Origin: Agrobacterium tumefaciens
Lineage (GTDB): Bacteria > Pseudomonadota > Alphaproteobacteria > Rhizobiales > Rhizobiaceae
Direction: 5' to 3'
NCBI GenBank assembly: GCA_017744915.1
Contig: JAGIAH010000003.1
Span: 62,001 to 126,000 of the forward strand
DNA: 64,000 bases
Shown: piece after piece, positions 19,652 to 30,800 of the stretch
Layout: each line of letters begins with the position of its first letter
How positions within the stretch are numbered: position 1 is the stretch's first letter
Made by a program: the position numbers and the translations under genes
Notes under the pieces: model-generated
The model's database searches: none
What the model saw: only the letters and a program-made list of their open reading frames with translations
What the model was told of the DNA's origin: nothing

Positions 19652-19694
19652 TTTTCGCAACGTTCTTTACGTGATCCGGAAAAGAGAGTTCGAC

Positions 19695-20621
19695 ATGCCG
19701 ATCAAGATTCCCGATACGCTTCCCGCCTTTGAGACCCTCGTTCATGAGGGTGTGCGGGTCATGACCGAAACGGCGGCCATCCGGCAGGATATCCGCCCGC
19801 TCCAGATCGGGCTTCTCAACCTCATGCCGAACAAGATCAAGACGGAAATCCAGATGGCCCGCCTCGTTGGCGCCTCGCCGCTGCAGGTGGAATTGTCGCT
19901 GATCCGCATCGGCGGTCATCGCGCCAAGAACACGCCGGAAGAGCATCTCCTCTCCTTCTATGAAACGTGGGAAGAAGTGCGCCACCGCAAGTTCGATGGC
20001 TTCATCATCACCGGCGCACCAATCGAGCTACTGGACTATGAAGATGTGACCTACTGGAACGAGATGCAGCAAATTTTCGAATGGACGCAGACCAACGTCC
20101 ATTCGACCCTGAATGTCTGCTGGGGCGCTATGGCCGCCATCTACCATTTCCACGGCGTGCCGAAATACGAGCTGAAGGAGAAGGCTTTCGGCGTTTATCG
20201 CCACCGCAATCTCTGCCCCTCATCGATTTACCTCAACGGCTTTTCGGATGACTTTCAGGTTCCGGTCTCGCGCTGGACGGAAGTGCGCCGCGCCGATATC
20301 GAGAAAAACCCCGAACTCGAAATCCTGATGGAATCAGAGGAAATGGGCGTGTGTCTTGTGCATGAGAAGGCAGGCAACCGGCTCTACATGTTCAATCATG
20401 TCGAATATGATTCGACCTCTCTTTCCGACGAATATTTCCGCGACGTGAATTCCGGCGTGCCCATCAAGCTGCCGCATGATTATTTTCCGCATAACGACCC
20501 GGAACTCGCTCCGCTCAACCGCTGGCGCAGCCATGCCCATCTGTTTTTCGGAAACTGGATCAACGAGATATACCAGACGACGCCCTATGATCTCCAAGCC
20601 ATAGGCAAACTGGCCGCGTAA
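19695..20621 (+). CDS. metA: Homoserine O-acyltransferase MetA (probably acetyl-CoA dependent)
   Basis: MetA acylates homoserine in the first committed step of methionine synthesis. The 308-aa protein has the catalytic Cys at 142 (NVCWGAM) and the conserved [14 protein letters not shown] and [12 protein letters not shown] segments. Residue 111 is Glu (GAPIE), the residue reported to give acetyl-CoA specificity, whereas succinyltransferases such as E. coli MetA have Gly there; so an O-acetyltransferase is inferred. GAGAG precedes the ATG at 19695. The upstream SAM-II riboswitch and terminator place it under feedback by SAM. Confidence 0.95.
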   Translation: MPIKIPDTLPAFETLVHEGVRVMTETAAIRQDIRPLQIGLLNLMPNKIKTEIQMARLVGASPLQVELSLIRIGGHRAKNTPEEHLLSFYETWEEVRHRKFDGFIITGAPIELLDYEDVTYWNEMQQIFEWTQTNVHSTLNVCWGAMAAIYHFHGVPKYELKEKAFGVYRHRNLCPSSIYLNGFSDDFQVPVSRWTEVRRADIEKNPELEILMESEEMGVCLVHEKAGNRLYMFNHVEYDSTSLSDEYFRDVNSGVPIKLPHDYFPHNDPELAPLNRWRSHAHLFFGNWINEIYQTTPYDLQAIGKLAA

Positions 20622-20721
20622 AGCGCGTCGCGTTTGGCCAAACGCATACGACGCGCTTTCGTCTTTGTTTTAAGCATGTCTTTGTCCCAAAACCGCAGGA
20701 CACTTTTGGGAGACATGCTTT
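20622..20721. repeat. RIME1-type rhizobial intergenic palindromic element
   Basis: Two large palindromes follow each other. The first is AGCGCGTCG (20622-20630) with CGACGCGCT (20649-20657). The second is AAGCATGTC (20672-20680) with GACATGCTT (20712-20720), whose inner CCCAAAA / TTTTGGG extends the stem. This two-palindrome structure of about 100 bp, with the AAGCATGTC...GACATGCTT arms, matches my knowledge of RIME1 (Rhizobium-specific intergenic mosaic element). It begins directly after the metA stop and may act as a transcript end or stabiliser. Confidence 0.85.
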
Positions 20722-20734
20722 GAATTGCGGGATT

Positions 20735-20777
20735 GCGAATTGCCGGAAAATGACGCAACGTCCGCCCGGCAATTCGC
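20735..20777. repeat. perfect 12-bp inverted repeat upstream of galM
   Basis: GCGAATTGCCGG (20735-20746) is the exact reverse complement of CCGGCAATTCGC (20766-20777), with 19 bases between. It is not followed by T residues and ends 21 bases before the galM ATG. It could be an operator or a leader hairpin. It is separate from the RIME1 element just upstream. Confidence 0.75.
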
Positions 20778-20798
20778 GACACTAGGGAGAATGACGAG

Positions 20799-21818
20799 AT
20801 GAGCGACGGCGCGGCACGGGAAGATTTCGGTTTCACGGCAACCGGTGAAAAGGTCGAACGCGTCACCATCTCGAAAGACGGTTTGACGGCGAAGGTTATC
20901 ACCTGGGGCGCTGTCATTCAGGATCTGCGCCTTGACGGCCACCAGCCGCCACTCGTTCTCGGCTTCGACAAGTTCGAGGATTACAAATATTCCTCCTATT
21001 TCGGCGCCACGCCGGGCCGCAACGCCAATCGCGTCGGCAATGGCAGGTTCGCCATCGACGGGCACGAATACCAGCTGGAGCTGAACGAAAAGGGCGTAAC
21101 CCATCTGCATGGCGGCAGCGATGGCATGGGCAAGCGCAACTGGATGCTGATGGAACATGGCGAAAGCCATGCCGTCCTGCAGATCATCGATCCCGATGGC
21201 CGCGCCGGTTATCCCGGCAACTGCACGGTCACGGCCACCTATACGATCCGCGATGGCGGCGTGCTTTCGGTGGTTTATGAAACGGTGACGGATCAGCCAA
21301 CCATCGCCAATGTCTGCCAGCACTCCTATTTCAATCTCGATGGCGCGGATACCGCGCTTGGTCATGAGATCAGCATCGCCGCTGACTTTTACCTGCCGAC
21401 AAACGAACAGCAGATACCGACCGGCGAAATCCGCTCCGTCGAAGGCACCGTCTTCGACCTGCGCCACACAACGCCGATGCGGCGCAAGGAGAATGGCGAA
21501 CAGGTTCTCTACGACCACAATTTCTGCCTCTCGCCCGAGCGTCGCGCCAAGCGCAAGGTCGCCCGCGCCTATTCGCCCGCCTCCGATATCGCGCTTGAGG
21601 TTCACACCACCGAACCCGGCGTGCAGCTCTACTCGGCCTTCAAGCTGGATGTCCCCGTTCCGGGCCTCGATGGCCGCCATTACGGCCCCTTTGCCGGTTT
21701 CTGCCTGGAAACGCAGATTTGGCCTGACGCCGTCAATCACCCGGATTTTCCGCATGCGATCCTGCGGCCGGGCGAAACCCTGCGTCAGGAAACCGATTAT
21801 ATCTTCACGAAGGGCTGA
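20799..21818 (+). CDS. galM: Aldose 1-epimerase (mutarotase)
   Basis: GalM interconverts alpha and beta anomers of hexoses. The 339-aa protein contains the family blocks FGATPGRNANRVGNGRF, THLHGGSDGMGKRNW, the catalytic His segment VCQHSYFNLDG and the Glu segment FAGFCLETQIWPDAVNHPDF. AGGGAGAATGACGAG precedes the ATG. It stands between the RIME1 element and the convergent mtgA, so it is probably monocistronic. The specific sugar cannot be told. Confidence 0.92.
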   Translation: MSDGAAREDFGFTATGEKVERVTISKDGLTAKVITWGAVIQDLRLDGHQPPLVLGFDKFEDYKYSSYFGATPGRNANRVGNGRFAIDGHEYQLELNEKGVTHLHGGSDGMGKRNWMLMEHGESHAVLQIIDPDGRAGYPGNCTVTATYTIRDGGVLSVVYETVTDQPTIANVCQHSYFNLDGADTALGHEISIAADFYLPTNEQQIPTGEIRSVEGTVFDLRHTTPMRRKENGEQVLYDHNFCLSPERRAKRKVARAYSPASDIALEVHTTEPGVQLYSAFKLDVPVPGLDGRHYGPFAGFCLETQIWPDAVNHPDFPHAILRPGETLRQETDYIFTKG

Positions 21819-21835
21819 GAAGCAGAGGGCCGGGA

Positions 21836-22582
21836 TCAGTCCAGCACACAGCCGACATAGCTGCCCGAGGCACGGGCACGGCGCTCGATAAGGCCGGCCA
21901 GCCGTTGCAGGCCGCGCCCGGGTTTGCTCGCGACGCGGTCGATGGGATTGGGCAGGGAGACGGCCAAAAGCGCCGCCTGACGGGAGCTGAGCTTGGCAGC
22001 CGGTATCTTGAAATGATGCTGGGCCGCCGCCTCGATGCCGTAAATGCCTGGCCCCCATTCGGCAACGTTGAGATAAATCTCCATCATCCGCTTTTTCGAC
22101 CAGACGAAATCAGCCGCTATTGCCAGCGGCAATTCCAGCCCTTTGCGCAGGAAAGAGCGGCCGTTCCATAAAAACAGGTTCTTCGCCGTCTGCATCGGAA
22201 TGGTGCTTGCGCCACGGGTGGAGGCCCCGTCGAGTGCATTGCTGACCACGGACTGCATCTGGTTCCAGTCGACGCCGCCGTGGAAACAGAATTGCCCATC
22301 CTCGGACATCATTACGGATTGCACGAGGCGCGGCGAAATATCCTCGAGCGGCACCCAGCGCCTGTCATAACCCTGCAGGGTCACCAAATCGGCAAGCATC
22401 AGCGTTGAAACAGGCCGGATGAACGGCAACGCATAAACCGGGATCAGCAGATAGGGCAGGATCAGCAAGGCCAGCAAGGTCATGATGATGCGCTTTGCCA
22501 ACGTGCGAAAATCCACCTTCGGACTGCTCCGGTCTTCCGCCAGCACGGCGTAATCTGCGTCGCTTTCAGGCGTACTGCTCAA
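21836..22582 (-). CDS. mtgA: Monofunctional peptidoglycan transglycosylase
   Basis: MtgA polymerises lipid II into glycan strands. The 248-aa protein has one N-terminal membrane helix (about residues 30-55) followed by a GT51 domain. Motif 1 holds the catalytic Glu in [16 protein letters not shown]; motif 2 is [16 protein letters not shown]; further motifs are [24 protein letters not shown] and [10 protein letters not shown]. No penicillin-binding domain is present. The frame opens at a TTG (22582) with only a weak GGGG upstream; no ATG before the membrane helix is a better start. It converges on galM and diverges from ispA. Confidence 0.93.
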   Translation of the reverse strand: MSSTPESDADYAVLAEDRSSPKVDFRTLAKRIIMTLLALLILPYLLIPVYALPFIRPVSTLMLADLVTLQGYDRRWVPLEDISPRLVQSVMMSEDGQFCFHGGVDWNQMQSVVSNALDGASTRGASTIPMQTAKNLFLWNGRSFLRKGLELPLAIAADFVWSKKRMMEIYLNVAEWGPGIYGIEAAAQHHFKIPAAKLSSRQAALLAVSLPNPIDRVASKPGRGLQRLAGLIERRARASGSYVGCVLD

Positions 22583-22719
22583 TATTCGTCAAAGCCCCGC
22601 ACCAATTTAAGCCTTTCATAGTCCATTGCCGCCTTCAAGGCGAGTCCGGTCACACTGTTGCGGCGCTGGAATCACGAAAAGGTTTGCCTGCATTCGCGCG
22701 GCATGCCAAAGAGCGCGGC

Positions 22720-23634
22720 ATGGACGCTCAGATGACGAATTTCGAAACAAGGCTACGCGAAAACGCGGCAAAAACCGAAGCGCTGCTTGGCCAACTGCTT
22801 TCCGGCAAGGCACGCGCGGATGAGATCACACGCCCGCAAAACCTGCTCGAGGCCATGCGCCATGGCGTGCTGAACGGCGGCAAACGCCTGCGGCCTTTTC
22901 TCGTCATCGAAAGTGTCGCGCTTCTCGGCGGAGATGCCGAAGCCGCCCTTTATGTCGGCGCGGCGCTCGAATGCCTGCATTGTTATTCGCTTGTCCATGA
23001 CGATCTGCCGGCCATGGACGACGACGACCTGCGCCGCGGCCAGCCGACCGTGCACCGCAAATTCGACGAGGCAACCGCCATCCTCGCCGGTGACAGCCTG
23101 CTGACGCTTGCTTTCGACATCATAGCCTCGGATGAAAATCCGCTCGCGGCCGAGCGCAAGGCCGCACTCGTTCTTTCGCTCGCCCGCGCCGCCGGTATTG
23201 GCGGCATGGCTGGCGGGCAGGCCCTTGACCTTGCTGCCGAAAAGAAAGCGCCTGATGAGGACGGCATTATTACATTGCAGGCTATGAAAACCGGCGCCTT
23301 GCTGCGTTTCGCCTGCGAGGCCGGCGCGATCATTGCCGGCAGCGATCAATCCGAAAGGCAGCGACTGCGTCTCTTTGGCGAAAAGATCGGCCTCGCCTTC
23401 CAGCTTGCCGACGATCTTCTTGATCTGACCGCCGATGCCGCCACCATGGGCAAGGCGACCGGCAAGGATGCCGCACGCGGCAAGGGCACGCTGGTGGCTT
23501 TGCGCGGCGAAGACTGGGCACGCAGCAAACTGCAGGAACAGGTGGCCGAGGCCAGCGAACTCCTGACCCCTTATGGCGAAAAGGCCGCGATTCTCATCGC
23601 GGCCGCAAGATTCATCGCCGAACGGAAAAGCTGA
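22720..23634 (+). CDS. ispA: Polyprenyl (farnesyl) diphosphate synthase
   Basis: IspA condenses DMAPP and IPP to geranyl and farnesyl diphosphate. The 304-aa protein has the first Asp-rich motif in HDDLPAMDDDDLRRG, the second as QLADDLLDLT, and the KRLRP and GGQALDL segments of the family. Starts at 22720 (MDAQM) and 22732 (MTNFE) are both possible; neither has a strong ribosome-binding site. The stop codon lies inside the terminator hairpin at 23626-23653. The methylerythritol-phosphate gene ispG lies one gene away on the other strand. Confidence 0.93.
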   Translation: MDAQMTNFETRLRENAAKTEALLGQLLSGKARADEITRPQNLLEAMRHGVLNGGKRLRPFLVIESVALLGGDAEAALYVGAALECLHCYSLVHDDLPAMDDDDLRRGQPTVHRKFDEATAILAGDSLLTLAFDIIASDENPLAAERKAALVLSLARAAGIGGMAGGQALDLAAEKKAPDEDGIITLQAMKTGALLRFACEAGAIIAGSDQSERQRLRLFGEKIGLAFQLADDLLDLTADAATMGKATGKDAARGKGTLVALRGEDWARSKLQEQVAEASELLTPYGEKAAILIAAARFIAERKS

Positions 23635-23653
23635 GCGGAACCGCTCAGCTTTT
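23626..23653. terminator. bidirectional terminator of ispA and the OmpA-like gene
   Basis: AAAAGCTGAGCGG and CCGCTCAGCTTTT are exact 13-base reverse complements with a 2-base AA centre. The stop TGA of ispA lies within the left arm. The A run on one side and T run on the other make it able to end transcripts from both directions; the convergent lipoprotein gene stops 10 bases away. Confidence 0.92.
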
Positions 23654-23663
23654 CATCATCCCA

Positions 23664-24326
23664 TCAGCCCTTGAGCGGCGAAATCAGCACTTCGACGCGG
23701 CGGTTCTGGGCACGGCCGTCCGACGTAGCATTCGAGGCGATCGGCTGGGACGGGCCGTAACCGAGCGTCGAAATACGGCGCTGGTCGACGCCGCGAGCAC
23801 CGAGATAATTGGCAACAGAGGCCGCACGACGCTCGGAGAGCGCCTGGTTATGCTGCAGGCTGCCGGTGGAATCGGTGTGGCCGTTAATATCGATCAGCGT
23901 GCGATTGAACTTGTTCAGCACGATGGCGACGGAATCGAGCGTCTGGTAGAACGGCGGAATGACCTGGTCCTGATCCGTGGCAAAGGTGATGTTGGACGGC
24001 ATGTTGAGAACGATGCTGTCGCCACGGCGGGTCACCGAAACGCCGGTTCCCTGAAGCTGGGCGCGAAGCTCGGCTTCCTGCCCGTCCATGTAGTTACCGA
24101 TCGCGCCGCCAGCGAGAGCACCGATACCCGCACCGATAAGCGCGGCGTTACGGCGACCAACCGGCGAACCGCCGACAGCCAGACCACCGAGAGCACCAAC
24201 AACAGCGCCGATACCGGCACCGCCGGCGGTGTTCGACATCTTCTGCTCGCCCGTATAGGGATCGGTGGTGGTGCAGGCGGAAAGATAGGTGCCGCAAAGG
24301 GCGACGATCGCGATTTTTTTGATCAT
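23664..24326 (-). CDS. OmpA-like outer-membrane lipoprotein with glycine zipper
   Basis: This 220-aa protein is like E. coli YiaD. A signal peptide ends in a lipobox (YLSAC, C18). A glycine-zipper segment (GAGIGAVVGALGGLAVGG and GAGIGALAGGAIGNYMDG) follows. The OmpA peptidoglycan-binding domain (about 110-218) contains ININGHTDSTGS-type residues (DINGHTDSTGSLQHNQ), LSERRAASVANYLGARGV and NRRVEVLI. The role is anchoring the outer membrane to peptidoglycan. The terminator at 23626-23653 serves it too. Confidence 0.93.
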   Translation of the reverse strand: MIKKIAIVALCGTYLSACTTTDPYTGEQKMSNTAGGAGIGAVVGALGGLAVGGSPVGRRNAALIGAGIGALAGGAIGNYMDGQEAELRAQLQGTGVSVTRRGDSIVLNMPSNITFATDQDQVIPPFYQTLDSVAIVLNKFNRTLIDINGHTDSTGSLQHNQALSERRAASVANYLGARGVDQRRISTLGYGPSQPIASNATSDGRAQNRRVEVLISPLKG

Positions 24327-24392
24327 GTGTTTTGATGCTCCGAGAGGTTCAGGAGGTATGACAGTGGAATTCCGGCCTTTTCACGGTCGTTT

Positions 24393-25643
<1,251 letters not shown>

Positions 25644-25763
25644 GGCGGTCTCTGGAGCTTGCGGCAAGGTCTTGCAATTGAGGTGAAACAAGGGGGGCTA
25701 CTTGTCAACACCCAACGCACTGGAGCTTCTACTTTACCGCAATCATGGCAAAATTCGAGACGC

Positions 25764-26954
25764 CTATTCCTTGCCCGCACCATCCGCATGGCGGGCGAGC
25801 CGCGAAAGCAGAAAAACCACCACATGCAGCAGGGGCAGCGCGATGAAGACACTGGCAAGGCCGGTATGTTCTGCAATGAAACCGATGGCGGACGGTGCCA
25901 CCAGAATACCGGAGTAACCCATGGTGGTAACGACCGAAAGGCCGATTCCCGGCGCCAGCCCCGGCATGTTGCCTGCGGCCGAAAAAGCGATGGGCACCAT
26001 GTTGGAAATACCGATGCCGGCAATCGCGAAGCCGATGATCGCAATGGTGGAATTACCCGCAAGACCGGCAATGACGAGGCCGATGATTGACATCGCCGAG
26101 CAGAAGCGCAGGGTCGTCACGGCGCCGAAGCGGTCCCGCACCAGATCGCCGGCAAAACGCATCACCGCCATGGTCATGGAAAAGGCCGCGAAGGCAAAAC
26201 CGGACTGCGATACGGAAGCGCCGAGCTCGTTGCGCAGATAAAGGGCACCCCAATCGAGGATGGCCCCTTCCGGGATCATCGAGAACAGCGCCATCAGGCC
26301 GATGATCCACGGCAGCGGCGTCAGCGGCAGGCCACCTTTCGGACGCTCTTCCTCAGGGTGCGGACGATCCGCCAGAACCCGCGGCCATGCGATGACCAGA
26401 AGCACGAGCGCGATGACGGTGAGCGCAATGGCGTGGCCCTGCACGCCAATGGCCGTGATGAGGTAACCGCCAAGACCGGCCCCGATGAGGCCGCCGAGGC
26501 TCCAGAAGGCATGGCAGGACGACATGATCGCCCGGCGCATATCCCGCTCCACAGCCACGGCGTTGGCATTCATCGCAACATCCATCGCCCCCGTCAGCCC
26601 GCCGAACAGGAAAACTGCAATCACCCCTGCCCAGACGGTACCGGCCCAGGAAATGAAAAGCAGCGTCGGCAGAAAGATCGCGGCGGTGACAAGGCTCACC
26701 GTGCGCGATCCGAAACGGGCGATCTGCGACCCGGCAATCGGCATGAAAACCAGCGAACCGATACCGAAAACCAGAATGATCAGGCCGAGCGCACTTTCGC
26801 TGAGGGACAGCCGTGCGGCAAATTCCGGAATCTTGGGCGCCCATGATCCCATCATGAAGCCGTTCATCAAAAACAGCAGCGAAACGCCAAGCCTGTGCCG
26901 CGTCAGATAGGATGAGCGTGTGCCTGTCGGCGAAAATGTCGTGGGGCCATTCAT
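25764..26954 (-). CDS. MFS transporter, YbjJ-like
   Basis: This 396-aa, 12-helix major facilitator opens with a helix containing LFLMNGFMMGSWAPKIPEFA, followed by a conserved GSLVFMPIAGSQIARFGSRT loop, features of the YbjJ/FucP-like group. The ATG at 26954 has AAGGA 9 bases upstream; the frame also opens at a TTG two codons earlier. It starts 12 bases after the stop of a DeoR-type regulator on the same strand, so the two likely form an operon. The substrate is unknown; DeoR partners suggest a sugar or nucleoside compound. Confidence 0.85.
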   Translation of the reverse strand: MNGPTTFSPTGTRSSYLTRHRLGVSLLFLMNGFMMGSWAPKIPEFAARLSLSESALGLIILVFGIGSLVFMPIAGSQIARFGSRTVSLVTAAIFLPTLLFISWAGTVWAGVIAVFLFGGLTGAMDVAMNANAVAVERDMRRAIMSSCHAFWSLGGLIGAGLGGYLITAIGVQGHAIALTVIALVLLVIAWPRVLADRPHPEEERPKGGLPLTPLPWIIGLMALFSMIPEGAILDWGALYLRNELGASVSQSGFAFAAFSMTMAVMRFAGDLVRDRFGAVTTLRFCSAMSIIGLVIAGLAGNSTIAIIGFAIAGIGISNMVPIAFSAAGNMPGLAPGIGLSVVTTMGYSGILVAPSAIGFIAEHTGLASVFIALPLLHVVVFLLSRLARHADGAGKE

Positions 26955-26966
26955 CGGCAATATCCT

Positions 26967-27767
26967 TCAGACTTGACCATGAGAAAACTGAGCAGCGTCA
27001 TCGTCGCCGCAATGAACGTCTACGCCCTTTGCCGAGAGCGACTCGACCAATGCACGGTCGGCATCCCGTTCCAGCACGAGGCAAAGCGGTGGGGAAAAAT
27101 CATGAACGTGGAAAGCGGCCTTATGGCCGAGCTTTTCCGTGGTGATTGCGGCGATGACCCGCTGGCTGGCACTACAGGCAAGCCTCTTGAACACCGCATC
27201 CTCGAAAACATCCGCCGAAAGGCCCGTCTCAACCGCAACACCACAAACACCGAGCACGCAGAGATCGGGCCGCATCAGCTCAAGCTGCCGAAGCGCCATG
27301 GCATCGATTGCCGCACCGACGGCCGGATCGACCTTGCCGCCAATCAGCACCAGATCGATATCGGCCCGCCCCGTCAGCTCGGCGGCTATGGCGGGCGTAT
27401 TCGTCACCACGGTCAGATTAAGGCCGACTGGGATCGCTCTTGCAATGGCGAGATTGGTCGACCCTGCATCGATGAAAACCACCATGCCCGGTTCAATGAG
27501 CGGAATGACGGCGCGCGCCAGCAGGGCCTTGCGGTCGGCATCCTCGGCAATCCGCGTTTTCAGCGGCACTGTCGTGCTGTCGGAAAGCAGTGCCCCGCCA
27601 TAAACGCGAAGGCATTCCCCGCGCGCCGCCATCTCGCGCAGGTCGCGGCGCACCGTGTCTTCGGAAACACCGAAATTCTGGGCCAGATCCTGCGCCAGCA
27701 CACGGCCGCTTTGCCGCAACTGCGCCAGAATGAGCGCCTGCCGCTCGCTGACAAAATGATCACTCAT
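26967..27767 (-). CDS. DeoR/GlpR family transcriptional regulator
   Basis: This 266-aa repressor has the DeoR helix-turn-helix at the N-terminus (ERQALILAQLRQSGRV, then FGVSEDTVRRDLREMAARG). The C-terminal DeoR sensor domain follows, with FIDAGSTNLAIARAI, VVTNTPAIAAEL, VLIGGKVDP and the conserved CGVAVETGLSADVFEDAVFKR. That domain binds a phosphorylated sugar in known members. It lies directly upstream of an MFS gene, which it probably controls. A pair of CATGCATAA repeats just upstream is a candidate operator. Confidence 0.92.
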   Translation of the reverse strand: MSDHFVSERQALILAQLRQSGRVLAQDLAQNFGVSEDTVRRDLREMAARGECLRVYGGALLSDSTTVPLKTRIAEDADRKALLARAVIPLIEPGMVVFIDAGSTNLAIARAIPVGLNLTVVTNTPAIAAELTGRADIDLVLIGGKVDPAVGAAIDAMALRQLELMRPDLCVLGVCGVAVETGLSADVFEDAVFKRLACSASQRVIAAITTEKLGHKAAFHVHDFSPPLCLVLERDADRALVESLSAKGVDVHCGDDDAAQFSHGQV

Positions 27768-27774
27768 GGGGACT

Positions 27775-27813
27775 CATGCATAAACAAGAATAAACGTGCA
27801 CGAACATGCATAA
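27775..27813 (-). promoter_or_regulatory. candidate DeoR operator (direct repeats)
   Basis: CATGCATAA occurs at 27775-27783 and again at 27805-27813, with centres 30 bp apart, roughly three helical turns. Two ATAAAC repeats lie between (27780-27785 and 27790-27795). The block begins 8 bases upstream of the regulator ATG, so autoregulation is plausible. No experimental site is known to me. Confidence 0.4.
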
Positions 27814-27836
27814 TCAAGTTTCTGCCGGAGCGCAAT

Positions 27837-27864
27837 AAAAAACGCCCGCCGGGAAGGCGGGCGT
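27837..27864 (-). terminator. terminator of pyc
   Basis: Read on the minus strand, ACGCCCGCC and GGCGGGCGT pair perfectly around a 5-base loop, followed by TTTTT. It lies about 30 bases beyond the pyc stop codon. Confidence 0.93.
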
Positions 27865-27893
27865 CTGTAACCTATTGCCGATGAGGTAAACCG

Positions 27894-30800
27894 TTATTCG
27901 GCGTATGAGATCAGCAGATCCTTTGCATCGATCTGGTCACCGGGCTTTACCAGAACTTCAGCGATCTTGCCGTCACGCTCGGCATGTAGCGCGGTTTCCA
28001 TCTTCATGGCCTCAATGGAGAGCAGCACGTCGCCGGCCTTGATCTCCTGACCCTGATTGACGAAGACCCGGCTGATCACGCCCGGCATCGGCGCGCCGAT
28101 ATGGGAGGCATTGCCGGGTTCTGCCTTGTGGCGCACCGCGGAGCCGGAAGCACCATGGGCGCGATCCGGTACCTTGATGCGGCGCGGCTGACCGTTGATC
28201 TCGAAGAACACCGTCACCATGCCCTTATCATCCGTGCCGGACGAGGCCTGATTGACGATGACAAGCGTCTTGCCGCGCTCGATATCGGCAAACAGCTCTT
28301 CACCATCCTCCATGCCATAGAAGTAGGCATGGGTCGGCAGCACGGAAACCGGGCCGTAGGTCTCGGCAGTAAGCGCGAAATCGGTGAACACCTTCGGATA
28401 CATCAGATAGGATGCGAACTCGAAGTCATCGACCTTGCGCTCCAGCTTGGTCTCGATCACCTTCCGTTCGGCATCAAGATCGGCATCCGCCAGCAGCGAG
28501 CCCGGACGCACCGTATAGGGCGCGTCACCCTTCAGCGCCTTTTTCTGCAGCGCTGCCGGCCAGCCTCCCGGTGATTGGCCAAGGTCGCCCTTCAGCATCG
28601 ACACCACCGAGTCCGGGAAGGATACTTCACGGTCAGGGTTTTCGACATCGGCCACCGTCAGGTCCTGGCTGACCATCATCAGTGCCATGTCACCGACGAC
28701 CTTGGAGGACGGTGTCACCTTGACGATATCACCGAACATCCTGTTGGCATCGGCATAGGCCTGCGCCACCTCGTGCCAGCGGCTTTCAAGACCCAGCGAA
28801 CGAGCTTGTTCCTTGAGATTGGTGAACTGGCCGCCCGGCATTTCATGCAGATAGACTTCCGAAGCCGGTCCTTTGAGATCGCTTTCGAACGCCGCATATT
28901 GATTGCGCACAGCCTCCCAATAGAAGGAAATGCGACGGATCCATTCGGTATCGAGACCCGTATCGCGTTCCGATCCGGCGAGTGCCTCCACGATCGAGCC
29001 GAGGCAAGGCTGCGACGTATTGCCGGAGAAGGCATCCATTGCAGCATCGACGGCATCGACGCCGGCATCCACAGCCGCAAGAACGGTCGCGGCGGAAATG
29101 CCCGATGTATCATGGGTGTGGAAGTGGATCGGCAGACCGGTCGCCTCGCGCAGCGCCTTGAACAGAACCCTGGCGGCAGCCGGTTTCAGCAGGCCCGCCA
29201 TATCCTTGACGGCGATGATATGGGCACCGGCCTTTTCAAGCTCGGCGGCAAGGCTGGTATAATATTTGAGATCATATTTCGGACGCGCCGAATTCAGCAA
29301 ATCGCCAGTGTAGCAGATGGTTGCCTCGCAGAGCTTGTTCTCCTCGGCAATCGCATCCATCGAGACGCGCATATTCTCCACCCAGTTCAGGCAGTCGAAG
29401 ACGCGGAAAAGATCGACCCCGCCCCTTGCGGCCTGGCGGACGAAATACTTCACGACATTATCGGGATAGTTCTTGTAACCGACGCCGTTCGCACCGCGCA
29501 GCAGCATCTGCAGCAGCAGGTTCGGCGCGCCTTCGCGGATCAGTGCCAGGCGCTCCCACGGGTCTTCGGTCAGGAAGCGCATGGAAACGTCGAAGGTCGC
29601 GCCACCCCAGCATTCCAGCGACAGAAGCTGCGGCAGAGCCTTACCGTAAACGCTGGCAACACGGGCGATATCATGCGTGCGGACGCGGGTGGCCAGCAGC
29701 GACTGATGTCCGTCGCGCATGGTCGTATCCGTGACCAGCACGCGCTTTTCGTTGCGCATCCAGTCCGCAAAGCCCTTCGGCCCGAGCTTGTCCAGCAGCT
29801 GCTTGGTGCCGTCCGGCGTCGGCGCATCGATATAGGGCACGATGGGCTTTGCCGCCTTTTCGGAGGGCTTCGCACGACCCTTGGTTTCCGGGTGACCGTT
29901 GACGGTCACATCAGCCAGATAGGTCAGGAGCTTGGTGGCGCGGTCCTGACGCTTGACCTGCGCGAACAGTTCCGGCGTCGAATCGATGAAACGCGTCGTA
30001 TAGGTGTTGTTGCGGAAGCTGTCGTGACCGATGATGGCTTCGAGGAAGGTGAGGTTGGTGGCAACGCCGCGGATACGGAATTCGCGCAGCGCGCGGTCCA
30101 TGCGGTTGATCGCCTCATCCGGCTGCGGCGCCCAGGCCGTGACCTTGACGAGCAGCGGATCGTAATAACGGGTGATGACGGCGCCGGTATAGGACGTACC
30201 GCCATCCAGACGGATGCCGAAGCCCGAAGCGGAACGATAGGCGGTGATGCGGCCATAATCCGGAATGAAGTTGTGTTCCGGGTCTTCCGTGGTGATGCGG
30301 CACTGGAGCGCATGGCCGTTGAGGCGGATATCTTCCTGCTTGGGTACGCCGGATTCCGCCGTGCCGATGGCAGCACCTTCGAGAATATGGATCTGCGCCT
30401 TGACGATATCGATGCCGGTCACGACTTCGGTGACCGTGTGCTCCACCTGGATGCGCGGATTGACCTCGATGAAGTAGAATTTACCGGTATCGGCATCCAT
30501 CAGATATTCGACCGTGCCGGCACCGATATAGCTGGTCGCAGCGGCGATCTTCAGGGAGTAGGCGGCCAGCTCCTGGCGCTGCGCTTCTGACAGATACGGT
30601 GCAGGCGCGCGCTCGACGACCTTTTGATTGCGCCGCTGGATCGAACAATCACGCTCGAACAGATGCACGACATTGCCATGCGTATCACCGAGAATCTGGC
30701 TCTCGACATGGCGGGCGCGCTCAACGAGCTTTTCCAGATAGACTTCGTCCTTGCCGAAGGCAGCCTTCGCCTCGCGCTTGGCTTCCGTCACCTCACGGGC

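Noticed and set aside
28575-30590. A 671-codon plus-strand frame opposite pyc
   Set aside because: Complete overlap with intact pyruvate carboxylase domains, no ribosome-binding site and no family resemblance; codon-bias shadow.
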